A DNA stretch of 64,000 nt from Actinophytocola xinjiangensis (lineage in GTDB: Bacteria > Actinomycetota > Actinomycetes > Mycobacteriales > Pseudonocardiaceae). Numbering within the stretch: position 1 is the first letter of the stretch; each line of letters starts with the position of its first letter. This document shows positions 49,446 to 58,401 of the stretch, one piece after another. Made by a program: the position numbers and the translations under genes. The notes below the pieces were generated by a model, which saw only the letters and a program-made list of their open reading frames with translations, was not told where the DNA came from and ran no database searches. Location: positions 62,001 through 126,000 of the forward strand of contig NZ_MSIF01000014.1 of NCBI RefSeq assembly GCF_001921215.1. The letters run 5' to 3'.

Positions 49446-50045
49446 GTGGCGCAGTTGTCGTTCTACTCCGCCGAGGCCAACCCGCCGGCCAGGGGTGACC
49501 TCGCGGGGTTGCTGTGCGGGCCGGGGCGGATCGCCGCGTTCGGCGGTGTCGCCGCGCGCCTGTCGGTCACCGTCGGTCAGACCTGGCGGGGTCGTGCGCT
49601 GGTGCGCGCGCTGGCCGACCGGGGTGTCGAGGCGAGCCTGTACACCTGCCCCGAGGGCCTGCTGGTCCGCACCGCCTTCCGGGCCGACCTGAGCGCGCTG
49701 GCGGCCGCGTGGAGCAGCGGCGAGGACGGCAAGACCGCGCCGGACGGGCTCACGCTCGGTGGCGGGGCGTTACGACTGTGGGTGCTCGCCGCCGGTGACT
49801 GGACCGACGGCGGTTACCGGCTGGCACTGGATCCGCTGGCTCCCGCGACCCACGAGCGGTTGGCTCTCGTTGTCGCCGGCGCCGGCCTGCCCGCCACCCT
49901 CCACAGTGGCCGTGACGAGGGTCCGGGCCTGCGAATATCGGGCAGACGCAGGCTGGCTCGGCTGGCCGAGCTGGTCGGCCGGCCGCCCCTGGAGGCCGCC
50001 GAGCCGACCTGGCCGGCGGTATCCCGGGTGCGCCAGAGCGCCTGA
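49446..50045 (+). CDS. Unknown protein under probable SOS control
   Basis: This 199-aa cytoplasmic protein is conserved in style but not assignable (VAQLSFYSAEANPPARGDLA start, GRIAAFGGVAARLSVTVGQT, LRLWVLAAGDW, GRRRLARLAELVG). No signal peptide or membrane helix is seen; the C-terminal basic helix could bind nucleic acid. No Shine-Dalgarno sequence precedes GTG 49446, and the -10 position fits a leaderless mRNA. The LexA-like box implies induction by DNA damage. It lies just upstream of topA on the same strand. Confidence 0.7.
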   Translation: MAQLSFYSAEANPPARGDLAGLLCGPGRIAAFGGVAARLSVTVGQTWRGRALVRALADRGVEASLYTCPEGLLVRTAFRADLSALAAAWSSGEDGKTAPDGLTLGGGALRLWVLAAGDWTDGGYRLALDPLAPATHERLALVVAGAGLPATLHSGRDEGPGLRISGRRRLARLAELVGRPPLEAAEPTWPAVSRVRQSA

Positions 50046-50178
50046 ACGTGTGCTACCCAGGTAACGGGGAATACCCCCTCGACGAAGTGTGCTGGGAAGC
50101 ACCTGGGGGTAGGTATCACGGACGGCAACGTGCACACTGTCGAGCTGAGAGTGAGCTTGACAAGAGAGCGGGACACGA

Positions 50179-52965
50179 GTGGCAGGGTCTACGGGGACGA
50201 AGAGCGGCGGCACGAACAACGGGGCGCAGCCGCGCCGGCTGGTGATCGTCGAGTCACCGGCCAAGGCGCGCAAGATCGCCTCCTACCTCGGCCGGAACTT
50301 CGTCGTGGAGTCCTCACGCGGCCACATTCGCGACCTGCCGCGCAAGGCGGCGGAGGTGCCGGCGAAGTACAAGGGTGAGTCGTGGTCCAACCTCGGCGTG
50401 AACGTCGACAACGGCTTCGAGCCCATCTACATCGTCACCCCGGACAAGAAGTCCACGGTCACCGAGCTGAAAGAGGCGCTCAAGACCGTCGACGAGCTCT
50501 ACCTCGCGACGGACGGTGACCGCGAGGGCGAGGCGATCGCCTGGCACCTGCTGGAGGCGCTCAAGCCCAAGGTGCCGGTCAGCCGGATGGTGTTCCACGA
50601 GATCACCGAGTCGGCCATCCGCGCCGCTGCCGAGAACACCCGCCCGCTCGACCAGGACCTGGTCGACGCCCAGGAGACCCGGCGCATCCTCGACCGCCTC
50701 TACGGCTACGAGGTCAGCCCGGTCCTGTGGAAGAAGATCACCCGTGGCCTGTCGGCCGGCCGGGTGCAGTCGGTGGCCACCAGGATCGTGGTCGACCGCG
50801 AGCGCGAGCGGATGAAGTTCGTCCCCGCCTCCTACTGGGACATCTCCGCCAAGCTCGACGCCGGCGAGGAGGCCGAGCCGCGCAACTTCGGCGCCCGGCT
50901 GCTGTCGGTCGACGGCACCCGCCTGGCCACCGGCCGCGACTTCGGCCAGGACGGCCAGCTCAAGTCCGGCTCCACCGTGCTGCGCCTGGACGAGGCCGAG
51001 GCCCGCCGGCTGGCCGAGGCGCTGACCGGCGCGGCGCTGGCGGTCTCCAACGTCGAGGAGAAGCCGTACACGCGCAAGCCGTACGCGCCGTTCATGACCT
51101 CGACGTTGCAGCAGGAGGCGGGTCGCAAGCTGCGGTTCTCGGCGGAGCGGGCGATGCGTGTCGCCCAGCGGCTCTACGAGAACGGCTACATCACCTACAT
51201 GCGTACCGACTCCACGACGCTGTCGGAGACGGCGATCGCGGCGGCCCGCGCGCAGGCCCGCGAGCTGTACGGGGACGCCTACGTCTCCCCGCAGCCGCGC
51301 CAGTACAACCGCAAGGTCAAGAACGCGCAGGAGGCGCACGAGGCGATCCGCCCGGCCGGTGAGGTGTTCCGCACCCCCGGCCAGGTCGCCGGCGAGCTGG
51401 AGTCCGACGAGTTCCGCCTCTACGAGCTGATCTGGCAGCGCACGGTCGCCTCGCAGATGGCCGACGCGCGCGGCACCACGATGAGCGTGCGGATCACCGG
51501 CACGGCGGCCTCGGGCGAGGAGTGCACGTTCGCCGCGTCCGGGCGCACCATCACCTTCGCCGGGTTCCTGCGGGCCTACGTCGAGGCGGTCGACTCGGAG
51601 GAGGGCGGCGAGGCCGACGACGCCGAGCGCCGGCTGCCGAGGCTGACCAAGGGCCAGGGCGTCACCGCCACCGAGCTCAACCCCGACGGCCACACCACCA
51701 GCCCGCCGCCGCGCTACACCGAGGCGAGCCTGGTCAAGACGCTGGAGGAGCTGGGGATCGGCCGCCCGTCGACCTACGCGTCGATCATCAACACCATCCA
51801 GGACCGGGGCTACGTCTGGAAGAAGGGCTCCGCGCTGGTCCCGTCGTGGATCGCGTTCTCGGTGGTGGGTCTGCTGGAGCGGCACTTCGGTCGCCTGGTG
51901 GACTACGACTTCACCGCCGCGATGGAGGACGAGCTGGACCGCATCGCGGCCGGCGAGCAGCAGCGCACCAAGTGGCTGACCGGGTTCTACTTCGGCGGCG
52001 ACGTCGGCCCGCAGGGCTCGATCGGCCGGGCCGGTGGGCTCAAGAAGCTCGTCGGGTCCGGTGTGGACACCATCGACGCGCGGGAGATCAACTCGATCCC
52101 GCTGTTCACCGACGAGACGGGCAGGACCGTGGTGGTCCGCGTCGGCCGCTACGGCCCGTACCTGGAGCGCGACGGCGAGGGCCCGGACGGCGCCGAGCAC
52201 CCGCAGCGGGCGAACCTGCCCGAGGACCTGCCGCCCGACGAGCTGAGCGTCGAGCTGGCGGAGAAGCTGTTCGCGACCCCGGTGGAGGGCCGTTCGCTGG
52301 GCAACGACCCGGTGACCGGGCACGAGATCCTCGCCAAGGAGGGCCGGTTCGGCCCGTACGTGACCGAGGTGCTGCCCGAGCCGGAGGACCCGAAGGCGAA
52401 GAAGGCCAAGCCGCGCACGGGTTCGCTGTTCAAGTCGATGTCGGTGGAGACCGTCGGTCTTGAGGACGCGCTGCGGCTGCTGTCGCTGCCCCGGGTGGTC
52501 GGCAACGACCCGGCCAGCGGCGAGGAGATCACCGCGCAGAACGGCCGCTACGGCCCGTACCTGAAGAAGGGCACCGACTCCCGCTCGCTGGGCAACGAGG
52601 AGGACATCTTCACCGTCACCCTCGACGAGGCGCTCAAGCTCTACGCCGAGCCCAAGCGCCGGGGCCGGCAGGCCGCCGCGTCCGCGCCGCCGCTCAAGGA
52701 GATGGGCAACGACCCGGTGTCCGGCAAGCCGATGGTGGTCAAGGACGGCCGGTTCGGCCCGTACGTGACCGACGGCGAGTACAACGCGTCGCTGCGCAAG
52801 TCCGACAGCGTGGAGACGCTGACCGACGAGCGGGCGGCGGAGCTGCTGGCGGAGAAGCGCGCGAAGGGCCCTGCGCCCAAGCGCACCACGCGCAAGGCTC
52901 CCGCGAAGTCGACGACCGCGAAGAAGGCCCCGGCGAAGAAGTCCACGGCCCGCTCCAAGGCCTGA
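50179..52965 (+). CDS. topA: DNA topoisomerase I
   Basis: This 928-aa type IA topoisomerase relaxes negative supercoils. The TOPRIM domain (RLVIVESPAKARKIASYLG, LATDGDREGEAIAWH), active-site tyrosine in YITYMRTDST, and the decatenation-loop region are standard. In place of zinc fingers there are repeated C-terminal modules with GRYGPY/GRFGPY, and a Lys/Ala/Pro tail (RTTRKAPAKSTTAKKAPAKK), as in other actinobacterial TopA. The start is GTG 50179. About 130 bases of promoter region precede it. Confidence 0.97.
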   Translation: MAGSTGTKSGGTNNGAQPRRLVIVESPAKARKIASYLGRNFVVESSRGHIRDLPRKAAEVPAKYKGESWSNLGVNVDNGFEPIYIVTPDKKSTVTELKEALKTVDELYLATDGDREGEAIAWHLLEALKPKVPVSRMVFHEITESAIRAAAENTRPLDQDLVDAQETRRILDRLYGYEVSPVLWKKITRGLSAGRVQSVATRIVVDRERERMKFVPASYWDISAKLDAGEEAEPRNFGARLLSVDGTRLATGRDFGQDGQLKSGSTVLRLDEAEARRLAEALTGAALAVSNVEEKPYTRKPYAPFMTSTLQQEAGRKLRFSAERAMRVAQRLYENGYITYMRTDSTTLSETAIAAARAQARELYGDAYVSPQPRQYNRKVKNAQEAHEAIRPAGEVFRTPGQVAGELESDEFRLYELIWQRTVASQMADARGTTMSVRITGTAASGEECTFAASGRTITFAGFLRAYVEAVDSEEGGEADDAERRLPRLTKGQGVTATELNPDGHTTSPPPRYTEASLVKTLEELGIGRPSTYASIINTIQDRGYVWKKGSALVPSWIAFSVVGLLERHFGRLVDYDFTAAMEDELDRIAAGEQQRTKWLTGFYFGGDVGPQGSIGRAGGLKKLVGSGVDTIDAREINSIPLFTDETGRTVVVRVGRYGPYLERDGEGPDGAEHPQRANLPEDLPPDELSVELAEKLFATPVEGRSLGNDPVTGHEILAKEGRFGPYVTEVLPEPEDPKAKKAKPRTGSLFKSMSVETVGLEDALRLLSLPRVVGNDPASGEEITAQNGRYGPYLKKGTDSRSLGNEEDIFTVTLDEALKLYAEPKRRGRQAAASAPPLKEMGNDPVSGKPMVVKDGRFGPYVTDGEYNASLRKSDSVETLTDERAAELLAEKRAKGPAPKRTTRKAPAKSTTAKKAPAKKSTARSKA

Positions 52966-53002
52966 GTTCGCGGCCACCGCGCCGCTGCCCGACGATCGGC
53001 GG

Positions 53003-53749
53003 ATGGGTACCCGCCGGTTGTCGGTGCTGGCCTATGTCGCGGTGGTCGTGGTCTACCTGGTCGTCGTCCAGGGTGTCGGCCTGCTGCTGACCCGTGGCCG
53101 GGACATCGAGTACGCCTCGGCCAGCGGTGTCGACTCGCTGTGGCGGGGCATCACGGTGCCGGTGCTGGCGTCGCTGGTGTGGGTGGCGCTGGTGGTGACG
53201 GTGCTGCGGTGGTGGCGCCCGTGTCTGGCCGACGACCGGCCGGTGCGGTCGTGGGTGGTCGTGGTGCCGGTGGTGCAGCTGGTGGCCGTGGTGGCGGTGA
53301 CCAACTACGGCGGGCTGGCCGAACGGGGTCTGGGGCTCACGGCGTTGCTGCTGGTCAGCACGCTGGCGGTGGGGTTCACCGAGGAGCTGATGTTCCGGGG
53401 CCTCGGCGTCACGGTGTTCCGGGCGAACGGGTTCACCGAGGGCTGGGTCGCGCTGTGGACGACGGTGATCTTCGGCCTGGCGCACGCCACGAACCTGGTC
53501 AGCGAGGGCAGGTCGGCGCTGGTGCAGGTGGTGGCCGCCGCGCTGTCGGGCTACTTCTTCTACCTGGTCCGCCGCCGCACCGGCGGCCTGCTGGTCCCGG
53601 CGCTGGTGCACGGCCTGTGGGACTTCTCGCTGATCTCGGCGACGGTGGTGCCCGGCGAGAGCTGTCCGCTGCCGGTGCTCAGCGTGCTGGTGATCGTCGC
53701 GTTGGGTGTCGTGGTGGTGGTCCGGCGTCACCGGATCGAGCCCGCCTGA
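53003..53749 (+). CDS. CPBP-family intramembrane metalloprotease
   Basis: This 248-aa membrane protein has seven or eight hydrophobic helices. The CPBP motifs are visible: EELMFRG (about residue 130; glutamates and arginine), FGLAHATN, and HGLWDFS. Family members are Rce1-like prenyl-protein or bacteriocin-processing proteases. The substrate is unknown. It lies 37 bases after topA. Confidence 0.85.
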   Translation: MGTRRLSVLAYVAVVVVYLVVVQGVGLLLTRGRDIEYASASGVDSLWRGITVPVLASLVWVALVVTVLRWWRPCLADDRPVRSWVVVVPVVQLVAVVAVTNYGGLAERGLGLTALLLVSTLAVGFTEELMFRGLGVTVFRANGFTEGWVALWTTVIFGLAHATNLVSEGRSALVQVVAAALSGYFFYLVRRRTGGLLVPALVHGLWDFSLISATVVPGESCPLPVLSVLVIVALGVVVVVRRHRIEPA

Positions 53750-53775
53750 CGTCGGCGTGGCGTTAGTCTCGCCGG

Positions 53776-55002
53776 GTGAACGGGCACGAGCTGGACCGCC
53801 GGGCGGTGGAGGCGTGGTTCCGCCGGCGCGGACTGCCGCTGGTGGTGCGCCAGGACCGGCGCGGGTCGGCGCTGTTGCAGCGGGCGATTCCGGCGCTGGT
53901 GTTCCTGCTGACGCTGGACCCGCTGGTGTCGCTGCTGGCGTTGTGGGCCGACCGGCCGCGCGGGGAGCTGGAGGCGCTGCTGGCCAATCCGGCGTTCGTG
54001 GTCGGCCAGTTGGTGGTGGTGGCGGTCGCCGCGCTGGTGCTGCCGGCGTTGGTGGCGTGGCTGGTGACCCGGTGGCGGCGCCGGCTGGACGCGTCGGGCC
54101 GGCGGGTGCTGGCGATCGCGGTGTTGGTGCTCAACGTGCCGGTGTTGCCGGTGATCGACCGGGCGGTCGGTCTGCGGGACAACGTGTGGGTCAGCCTGAC
54201 GATCAACGTCGGCGCGACGCTGCTGGTGCTGCTGGCCGTCTACGTGGGCGCCGGTTCGATCCTGGCGTGGGGTCTGCGGCACGCGGTGCGCCAGCTCGGC
54301 ACGGTGGGCACGATGGCCACCAAGGCGTTGCCGCTGCTGGTGCTGGTGGTGATGTTCGCGTTCTTCTCCACCGAGATGTGGCAGATCGCCGACGCGCTGC
54401 CCCGCTACCAGCTGTGGTCGGTGGTGGCGTTGCTCGCCGGGCTCTCGGTGCTGTTCATGATCGCCACCCAGGCCGACGAGCTGCGGGAGATGACCGACCG
54501 GGCCAGTGCCGGCGGCCTCGACGACCTGGCCGGCCAGCTGCGCGACACCCCGTTCGCCGGTCTGACCGGCGGCGAGGAGGCGGTCGCGCCGCAGCCGCTG
54601 TCGCGGTCCGAGCGGGCGAACGTGACGGTGGTGCTGTTCGTCGCGCAGGCGTTGCAGATCGCGGTGCTGGCGCTGTTGGTGTTCGTGTTGTTCGTGCTGT
54701 TCGGGGCGCTGGCGATCCGTGAGTCGGTGGTGGTGTCCTGGTTGGGGGAGGGGCTGGCGTCGGGCCGGCTGTTCGGCATCGAGCTGCCGGTGAGCCGGGC
54801 GCTGGTGCAGGTGTCGATCTTCCTGTCGGTGTTCTCCGGGCTGTACTTCACCGCGTCGGCGGCCACGGATCCGCACTACCGCAAGGCGTTCTTCGACCCG
54901 CTGCTGGCCGAGGTCAGGACGAGTCTCGCGGTTCGGCAGGTTTATCTCGCCCGGCGGGCCGTTGGCTCCTACCCTGGTATGCGGACCGTCACCGACAGGT
55001 AG
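53776..55002 (+). CDS. Polytopic membrane protein, unknown
   Basis: This 408-aa protein has about eight transmembrane segments (ALVFLLTLDPLVSLLALW, LVVVAVAALVLPALVAWLV, ALPLLVLVVMFAFFS, VVLFVAQALQIAVLALLVFV). A central cytoplasmic stretch carries many acidic residues (ADELREMTDRASAGGLDDLA). GTG 53776 is the likely start. It sits between the CPBP protease and the next membrane protein and is probably cotranscribed with the latter (15-bp gap). No family name is offered. Confidence 0.7.
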   Translation: MNGHELDRRAVEAWFRRRGLPLVVRQDRRGSALLQRAIPALVFLLTLDPLVSLLALWADRPRGELEALLANPAFVVGQLVVVAVAALVLPALVAWLVTRWRRRLDASGRRVLAIAVLVLNVPVLPVIDRAVGLRDNVWVSLTINVGATLLVLLAVYVGAGSILAWGLRHAVRQLGTVGTMATKALPLLVLVVMFAFFSTEMWQIADALPRYQLWSVVALLAGLSVLFMIATQADELREMTDRASAGGLDDLAGQLRDTPFAGLTGGEEAVAPQPLSRSERANVTVVLFVAQALQIAVLALLVFVLFVLFGALAIRESVVVSWLGEGLASGRLFGIELPVSRALVQVSIFLSVFSGLYFTASAATDPHYRKAFFDPLLAEVRTSLAVRQVYLARRAVGSYPGMRTVTDR

Positions 55003-55017
55003 CGCAGGGAGTACCGC

Positions 55018-55611
55018 ATGACCAACGACGGCACGCAGGACCCAGGACCGCCCCCGGTCGTGGCGGATCCGCTGTCCGGGCTGGTCACCGGCAGTCGTTA
55101 CGAGGCGGAGCCGGTGACCGTTCGGGTGGTCGAGCCGGCGATGCCCGACATCACGGCGGTCCGCGAGGCGATGGCCGGCATGCTCGACGACGACTCCGAG
55201 CTGGATCTCGGTCTGGTCAAGCGAGCCATCGGCGACGAACCGGACATTCCGGCCCAGGCCACGGCGCCGGCCGAGCCGCCGGCTCCGGCGCCTGAGCCGC
55301 CCGCCGAGCCAGCCGCCGCGCCGGATCCCGCGCCGACCCCGCCGTTCGGGGTGCCGGCCCAGAAGGCCCCGGAGGGGCCGGCGGGCGCCGCGTCCGCGCC
55401 GGGCGCCGTCGAGGGGACCCGCCGGTTGCCGTTCGACTGGCCCCGGCTGCTGCGCCGCCATGAGCCGGTGCCACGCCCGGCGTCGGCCGTCGGCCGGAAA
55501 TCCTCCGCACCGAGTGTCGCCATCATTTTCTCGCTACTGGTGGTAATCGGCGTTATCGCGATAGTGGTACTGGCTAGTCTGATTGACACTTTGGCGTCAA
55601 TTTTCAGCTAG
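55018..55611 (+). CDS. Pro/Ala-rich protein with C-terminal membrane anchor
   Basis: This 197-aa protein starts at ATG 55018 with AGGGAG upstream. An acidic N-terminal part and a long Pro/Ala-rich linker (about 75-130) lead to a basic patch and a C-terminal transmembrane helix (SVAIIFSLLVVIGVIAIVVL). This is a tail-anchored topology with a cytoplasmic N-domain. It is probably in an operon with the upstream membrane protein. Function unknown. Confidence 0.65.
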   Translation: MTNDGTQDPGPPPVVADPLSGLVTGSRYEAEPVTVRVVEPAMPDITAVREAMAGMLDDDSELDLGLVKRAIGDEPDIPAQATAPAEPPAPAPEPPAEPAAAPDPAPTPPFGVPAQKAPEGPAGAASAPGAVEGTRRLPFDWPRLLRRHEPVPRPASAVGRKSSAPSVAIIFSLLVVIGVIAIVVLASLIDTLASIFS

Positions 55612-55703
55612 TTCTCACTACCCCGAGCAACGGCGAACCCGGCCACCTACTACCGTCCGATCATCCGGACGTGCTCCCGCGCCGGCTACGCTGGTAGGGC
55701 GGG

Positions 55704-57812
55704 ATGCGTGGAGATGGGGTGGCTGGGATCAGCGGGGGAACGAGTTCGAACTCGGAAGCCGGTGTCAGGGCACCGGCCGAGTCACACGCGTCGATCACCC
55801 ACCGCGCGCGCAGCGTGCTCGCCATCCGGGGCTTCCGGAGACTGTGGGGCGTCACCTACCTGTGCAGCATCGGTGACTGGCTGTCGCTGCTGGCGTTGAC
55901 CGGTCTGCTGACCAAGCTGACCGAGGGCTATCCGGCGCAGAGCTTCGCGTTCGCCGGGGTCGTGCTCACCCAGCTGCTGCCCGGCCTGCTGTTCGCCCCG
56001 CTGGGCGGTCTGCTCGCCGACCGGTTCGACCGCCGCAAGGTCATGGTGATCTGCGACGTCCTGCGCTGCGGGCTGTTCCTGTCGATCGTCGTCGTGGGCA
56101 CCACGTGGTGGCTGTTCATCGGCAACTTCCTCATCGGCTGCTGCGCGATGATGTGGATCCCGTCCAAGGACGCGGCGGTGCCCAACCTGCTGCGCCGGCC
56201 CGACCAGGTGGAGACCGCCAGCCAGCTCGGCATGGTGATGACCTACGGCTTCGCCGCGATCAGCGGCTTCGGCCTCTACGCGGCCATCACCGGTATCACC
56301 ACCAACCTCGAACTCCAGCCCGATCCCGACGGCATGGGCATGGCCAAGATCATCCTGGTCTTCAACGGCCTGCTCTACCTGACCAGCGCGATCCTGGTCG
56401 CCACCCGCATCCCGGAGCTGTCGCGGCGCGTGGTGTCACCGTCGGCGCCCAAACAGGACGCCGGCGAGGACAAGCCCGGCTTCCGCGACATGATCCGCGA
56501 CGCCGCCCGGTTCGTGCGCAGCACACCGCTGGTGCGCGGCCTGCTCGTCGGCCTGATCGGCGCCATCACCGCCGCCGGCGCGCTGATCGGCTCCGCGAAG
56601 CTCTACGCAGACAGCCTGCGCGGCGGCGAGTCGACCTTCGGCCTGCTGCTGGTGGCGCTGTTCATCGGCCTGGCCTCTGGCATGGCCGGCGCGCCGAACC
56701 TGGCCCGGCGTCTGCCGCACAACCGCCTGTTCGGCATCGCGATCGTGCTCGCCGGCCTGGTGCTGTGCCTGGTGGCGGTGTCCCCGCACCTGGTGGTCTC
56801 GCTGGTGACGGTGATGATGATCGGCGCGTGCGCCGGCGTCGCGTTCCTGACCGGCGTGACGATCATCGGCTCGCAGATCGAGGACGCCATCCGCGGCCGG
56901 ATCAACGCCATCTACCAGTCCCTGATGAAGATCATCCTGGCTGCGTCGATGGGCATCACCCCGGTCCTCGTCGGCCTGGTCAAACCCAGCCGCGTCGACG
57001 TCTGGGGCCGCACGATGACCATCGACGGCACCCGCCCCGTGCTGCTGGCCGGCGGCGTGATCGCCGCCGTCGTCGGGGTGATCGCCTACCGCCAGATGGA
57101 CGACCGTCGCAGCGAACCGATCCTGGCCGACCTGCTGGCCGTGATCCGCCGCAAGCCCCGCCGCTCCACCGGCCTGCTGATCGCGATGGAGGGCGACACC
57201 GCCCAGGACACCGCCGTCCAGGCCGACCTGCTGGCCGACTGGCTGCGCCACCCCGGCAACAAGGAGGTCGTCCTCGCCAGCGACCCCTCCCTCGACGACG
57301 ACCGGCTGCACTCCGTGCTCACCGGCGCCCGACTGACCGGTGCCCGCGCCCACGCCCTGGTGGCGGCGGCGGTCCGCGCCGACATCGTCGAACGCCAGAT
57401 CGGCCCGGCCCTCGACCGGGGGGCGCTGGTCGTGATGGAACGCTTCGTGGACAGCCCACTGGCACACCTGTCCGCCGCCGCCGGCCTCGACCCGGCCGAG
57501 CTGGAGGGCCTGGCCGACTGGGCCACCGCCCGCCTGCGCCCCGACGTCACGATCCTGCTGGACCGCGACCCGAGCCTGCTGACCTCACCCCGCAGCGCGA
57601 CCCCCGGCCACCACTGGCACGTCCAGCGGGTCCTGACCGAGATGGCCTCGGCCGACCCGGACCGTTACGTCGTCGTGGACGCGGACGGCACACCGGAACA
57701 GGTCGCCGTTCGGGTGCGCACGGCCGTCCAGACGGCACTCGCCGGCCGCCGGCTGGCGAACCTGCTGCCCAGCGACAGCCCCGCCCCCGCGACCACTTCA
57801 GCGAAGCCCTAG
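55704..57812 (+). CDS. MFS transporter fused to degenerate thymidylate-kinase-like domain
   Basis: This 702-aa protein has residues about 40-450 forming a 12-helix major facilitator (LADRFDRRK loop), and about 480-690 resembling thymidylate kinase. The kinase P-loop, normally EGGDGAGKST, reads LIAMEGDTAQDTAVQADLLA and lacks the GKS/T lysine; the DRY-type motif reads MERFVDSPLAH. Phosphorylation of dTMP is therefore unlikely, and the domain may bind nucleotide or regulate transport. Similar fusions occur in actinobacteria next to holB. The start ATG 55704 has AGGGCGGG upstream. Confidence 0.85.
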   Translation: MRGDGVAGISGGTSSNSEAGVRAPAESHASITHRARSVLAIRGFRRLWGVTYLCSIGDWLSLLALTGLLTKLTEGYPAQSFAFAGVVLTQLLPGLLFAPLGGLLADRFDRRKVMVICDVLRCGLFLSIVVVGTTWWLFIGNFLIGCCAMMWIPSKDAAVPNLLRRPDQVETASQLGMVMTYGFAAISGFGLYAAITGITTNLELQPDPDGMGMAKIILVFNGLLYLTSAILVATRIPELSRRVVSPSAPKQDAGEDKPGFRDMIRDAARFVRSTPLVRGLLVGLIGAITAAGALIGSAKLYADSLRGGESTFGLLLVALFIGLASGMAGAPNLARRLPHNRLFGIAIVLAGLVLCLVAVSPHLVVSLVTVMMIGACAGVAFLTGVTIIGSQIEDAIRGRINAIYQSLMKIILAASMGITPVLVGLVKPSRVDVWGRTMTIDGTRPVLLAGGVIAAVVGVIAYRQMDDRRSEPILADLLAVIRRKPRRSTGLLIAMEGDTAQDTAVQADLLADWLRHPGNKEVVLASDPSLDDDRLHSVLTGARLTGARAHALVAAAVRADIVERQIGPALDRGALVVMERFVDSPLAHLSAAAGLDPAELEGLADWATARLRPDVTILLDRDPSLLTSPRSATPGHHWHVQRVLTEMASADPDRYVVVDADGTPEQVAVRVRTAVQTALAGRRLANLLPSDSPAPATTSAKP

Positions 57813-58401
57813 CCCCATACCGCACCGTGTGCGAAAGCGAACCCACGACCCCGCGCTCATCCGCCTCGGCCCGGGGGGACCCCTCGCTCAACACTACAAC
57901 TCGGCACCGACAGAAAACCGCAGGCGCAGGTGGGTGACCCCGGGCCGGCGGATGGCGCTTGCCGCGCGGTGTGCCGCTCACCCGAGGTGGGCCGGCGGCC
58001 GACACGCCGGGGGCGCCCGCGCTGTCGTCACGGCGGGTCGTGGTGGCGAACGTCCCCCGTGGTCCACGTCCGCTTGCGGTGCGTACTCGTCACGCCGGAA
58101 CAGTCGGTTCCCGCCGCGTGACCGGCCCGACGACCTGGCCCGTCACGCCGCTGACCGCCGAGGCTTCACCGCGCGGGCTCGCCGAGTGGCGGCTCGGCAG
58201 CGGGCCGGCGACCGGTCCTGATGTGCCGGGAACTGGTCACACTCACCGGCGGGGTGCTGGTGAGCGCGACCGCCGGCCGGTTGGCCCGCCGCGCCCCTGG
58301 CAGGTGGCTGTCGCCAGAACCGGGACCGCCACGGCCGGCGGTTGGTCTTGGTCGCCCGGCCCCCGCCCGGGCCGGCGGGGGCGAAGGTGGAGACTGGGTG
58401 G
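57813..58401. other. Intergenic, no gene seen
   Basis: These 589 bases are GC-rich with scattered short inverted repeats (for example near 58225-58280). Open frames present have skewed Arg/Gly composition and no ribosome-binding site, so none is called. The promoter for holB should lie in the last 150 bases. Confidence 0.4.

Noticed and set aside
50314-52977. 887-codon minus-strand frame opposite topA
   Set aside because: Shadow of topA in high-GC DNA.
55744-55755. GAGTTCGAACTC as a LexA box
   Set aside because: The half-sites are in the wrong order and spacing for the actinobacterial consensus, and it lies within coding sequence.
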